A DNA stretch of 64,000 bases from Euptelea pleiosperma. Taxonomy: Eukaryota; Streptophyta; Magnoliopsida; Ranunculales; Eupteleaceae. The stretch lies in assembly GCA_035048495.1 (NCBI GenBank), contig JASUTR010000082.1:1-64000 (forward strand), in the 5' to 3' direction. A model generated the notes under the pieces. That model did no database searches. It was given only the letters and a program-made list of their open reading frames with translations, and was not told the origin of the DNA. Made by a program: the position numbers and the translations under genes. Of this stretch, positions 62,395 through 64,000 are shown piece after piece. Each line of letters begins with the position of its first letter. The stretch's first letter is position 1.

Positions 62395-63892
62395 AGGTTG
62401 TTTTTGGGGTGATTTCCGATGTTCTCCAAAAGTTTTCTAGAATTTCAAAAATGTGTCAAATACCCTGACTTTGATTAGCTGAAAACCTCCGTTAAGTCAG
62501 TATTGAGGATGTCAATTTTTGTTTAAAGTTAGCGTTGAATCAAGTCAAGCATGGCTACAGCAGGTTTGAAAACTCAGAAAAACTCAGATTTGGCACAATT
62601 GTACACTATCAACATCAGAGTCGTCCTAAGTTTTGAAACTCTAGAGATCCTATAAGAATAATTGTGGAGACCTAACCCAGTGAGCTTTCGAGCCTTTAAT
62701 CATTTTAGAGAGTTATACAATAATCCCGAGTCAATGGATGACTCACTATTCTTCATGCCCGCAATATTCGTTGAGAGATCTCATTATCTTTTGCTTCGAT
62801 CATGGAACTCAGAACGACATCAACATTGGATTACTACGACAGAACCTTCTTTGTATCCAGTCAAGACAGTATACATGATAGTGCAAACCCTAGAAAATGA
62901 TTTAGGCCATTTTTTTTCTGAACCATTCAGCCTTTTTACTCACCTGAATTATACTTCACTAGAAACCCCTTGAACCCTTCTATAAAACCCAGTTCAGCTA
63001 CGAAGTGTTACTAGCTACCCTACTTTTGAGAACGACAAAAGAATAACTGATGTGGGTGTACCGTGAAAAGAAAAGTAAAGAAGAAGAATCAAAAGGAAAA
63101 GAAAGTGGTTCAAGCTGAAAACAAAATATGAAAAGAAAGTATGAAGAAGAGCTGAAAAGAAATTGAGCAGTCTCAAAAATATCAAGAACAAGAGAAAAAT
63201 ATGAAAAAAGGAAAAAGAACCAGATAATGGTGTTACGTCGCAGGAAAAATGCAAGAAAATGACAATATCCTCTCAAGATCTTTGAAATCCTGTATCCCTT
63301 TATCTCTCTACACCTGACCTAAGCCTCATTACAACCCAGGAAAGTCCTACTTGATTCTAGGATAGTACGATCATAAAATGTGGAGATTGGAGAAAGAGAA
63401 GCTATAGAGTTTGATCTGACGTTCCCGAGTGAAGTGGTATTCCAATCATGAGATCTTCTTCTGTTAAAGATGTCCTTCCTTCAAATAATACATATGTGAG
63501 ATCTTTGCTTTCATATATCAATACATCTCCTCACATATAAATTGAGAGAAAAGAAGAAAACCCTTCTTGTGTGATTCTATTCTGAGTGCTAAACGTGTGA
63601 GATTTGAGGTCGAGGCATAAAAACTTAGAGGTGATCTAGAAATCTTTACTGTCGGATGATGAGAATGTTGAGCACACACACACGCAGAGTCTGACTATTC
63701 TGGGTCATGATTATCAGTCTGTAGTCTTGCAAATACTTTCCAACTCTTCGCTAGCATGTAACTGTTTTTGCATCCATTCAATGATTTGACGAACGGTGTT
63801 TTCCCGGAGCTAATATGAAAAAGTGTGCAGCATGTGCAGAGCCCTTTTAAGCTCATTTATTTCGCACTAATTGCCAAGGATTGGCAATATGC

Positions 63893-63903
63893 TGGTTGGG
63901 GGT
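63893..63903 (+). other. Polypurine-like motif 3, candidate true tract
   Basis: TGGTTGGGGGT followed directly by TGTGATATTCGCTC, which could be an LTR start at 63904. However, that start does not match the TGAAAGTAGG start of the block at 55616, so either this is another decoy or the 5' LTR assignment is wrong or truncated. Confidence 0.4.
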
Positions 63904-64000
63904 TGTGATATTCGCTCAAAAGTGCTTATTTTAAGCAATTATCCTTTTAGCGTTATTGCATTCTCCTACGTAAAATACTCTATTTACCTACTTTTCTACG
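63904..64000 (+). other. Unassigned right edge of window
   Basis: 97 bp beginning TGTGATATTCGC. I find no copy of it elsewhere in the window on either strand. It is either more internal sequence or the first bases of a 3' LTR. Confidence 0.35.

Larger units (their letters stand above)
61958..63903 (+). mobile_element. Non-coding tail of the second element
   Basis: No convincing gene. The short frames at 62134-62376 and 62662-62973 lack recognisable domains. The tail holds three polypurine-like TGGTTGGGGGT motifs, an AAAT microsatellite at 62367-62394 and an A/G-rich stretch at about 63060-63240 (its minus-strand Phe/Ser-rich frames are composition artefacts). Lack of pol here suggests a non-autonomous element, unless pol lies beyond the window. 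Confidence 0.6.
55616..64000 (+). mobile_element. Second LTR retrotransposon, partial (Athila/Tat-like Ty3/gypsy)
   Basis: A TG...CA block (55616-58302) is followed two bases later by a tRNA-Asp-type primer site, a long leader, one ORF and a non-coding tail with polypurine-like motifs. This order is that of an LTR retrotransposon in plus orientation, running off the right edge. A tRNA-Asp primer and GGTTGGGGG-type tracts are typical of Athila/Tat lineages, and Athila elements are known to insert into centromeric satellite in Arabidopsis; the lineage is inference, since no reverse transcriptase is in view. If correct, the target duplication should be AGGTT (55611-55615). Confidence 0.75.

Noticed and set aside
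62998..63276. Phe/Ser-rich membrane-like proteins on the minus strand
   Set aside because: They are translations of an A/G-rich tract on the plus strand with no start context or conserved motif.
63904..64000. Firm call of a 3' LTR starting TGTGATATTC
   Set aside because: Only 97 bp are visible and no matching copy exists at 55.6-58.3 kb, so the call cannot be supported.

Overview
The window is plant nuclear DNA, very probably a centromere or its edge in a flowering plant. About 47.3 kb of the 64 kb is one tandem satellite with a 177-bp monomer. Two LTR retrotransposons interrupt or border it. One is a complete, recent, gene-less element with long LTRs that looks like a Tekay/Del-type Ty3/gypsy derivative. 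The other runs off the right edge, has a tRNA-Asp-type primer site and looks Athila/Tat-like. I see no rRNA or tRNA gene, no CRISPR array and no conventional host gene. The species cannot be named from the sequence.

Layout. 1-24262: satellite. The first ~4.4 kb is full of small indels; from about 8.2 kb the array is very regular. 24263-32544: LTR retrotransposon (5' LTR 3821 bp, internal region 827 bp, 3' LTR 3634 bp) with a perfect 5-bp target duplication, inserted inside a monomer. 32545-55615: the same satellite resumes in exact phase and then becomes a mosaic of local duplications. 55616-58302: a 2687-bp TG...CA block read as the 5' LTR of the second element, unusual because its ends are long inverted copies of each other. 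58303-64000: internal region of that element, with a tRNA-Asp-type primer site, a ~1.8-kb leader, one 617-codon ORF (60104-61957) and a non-coding tail with three polypurine-like motifs.

The main structural result is a nested higher-order repeat. Six monomer types (called a-f here) form a 1062-bp six-mer. Three six-mers plus an extra a-b'-f' trio form a 21-monomer unit of exactly 3717 bp. Diagnostic variants recur five times in succession at exactly this spacing once the retrotransposon and its target duplication are subtracted. To the left the spacing is 15 monomers; to the right it breaks into 9, 14 and 26 monomers, plus duplicated blocks offset by 4602 and 5664 bp. Most monomers carry a strong dyad (12-bp arms, 7-base loop), and the first retrotransposon inserted inside one such dyad.

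The only protein-coding feature I support is the 617-aa ORF. It has no visible reverse transcriptase, integrase or zinc knuckle, so both retroelements as seen here would depend on enzymes supplied in trans. All percentages, ages and alignments are hand estimates from reading the sequence.
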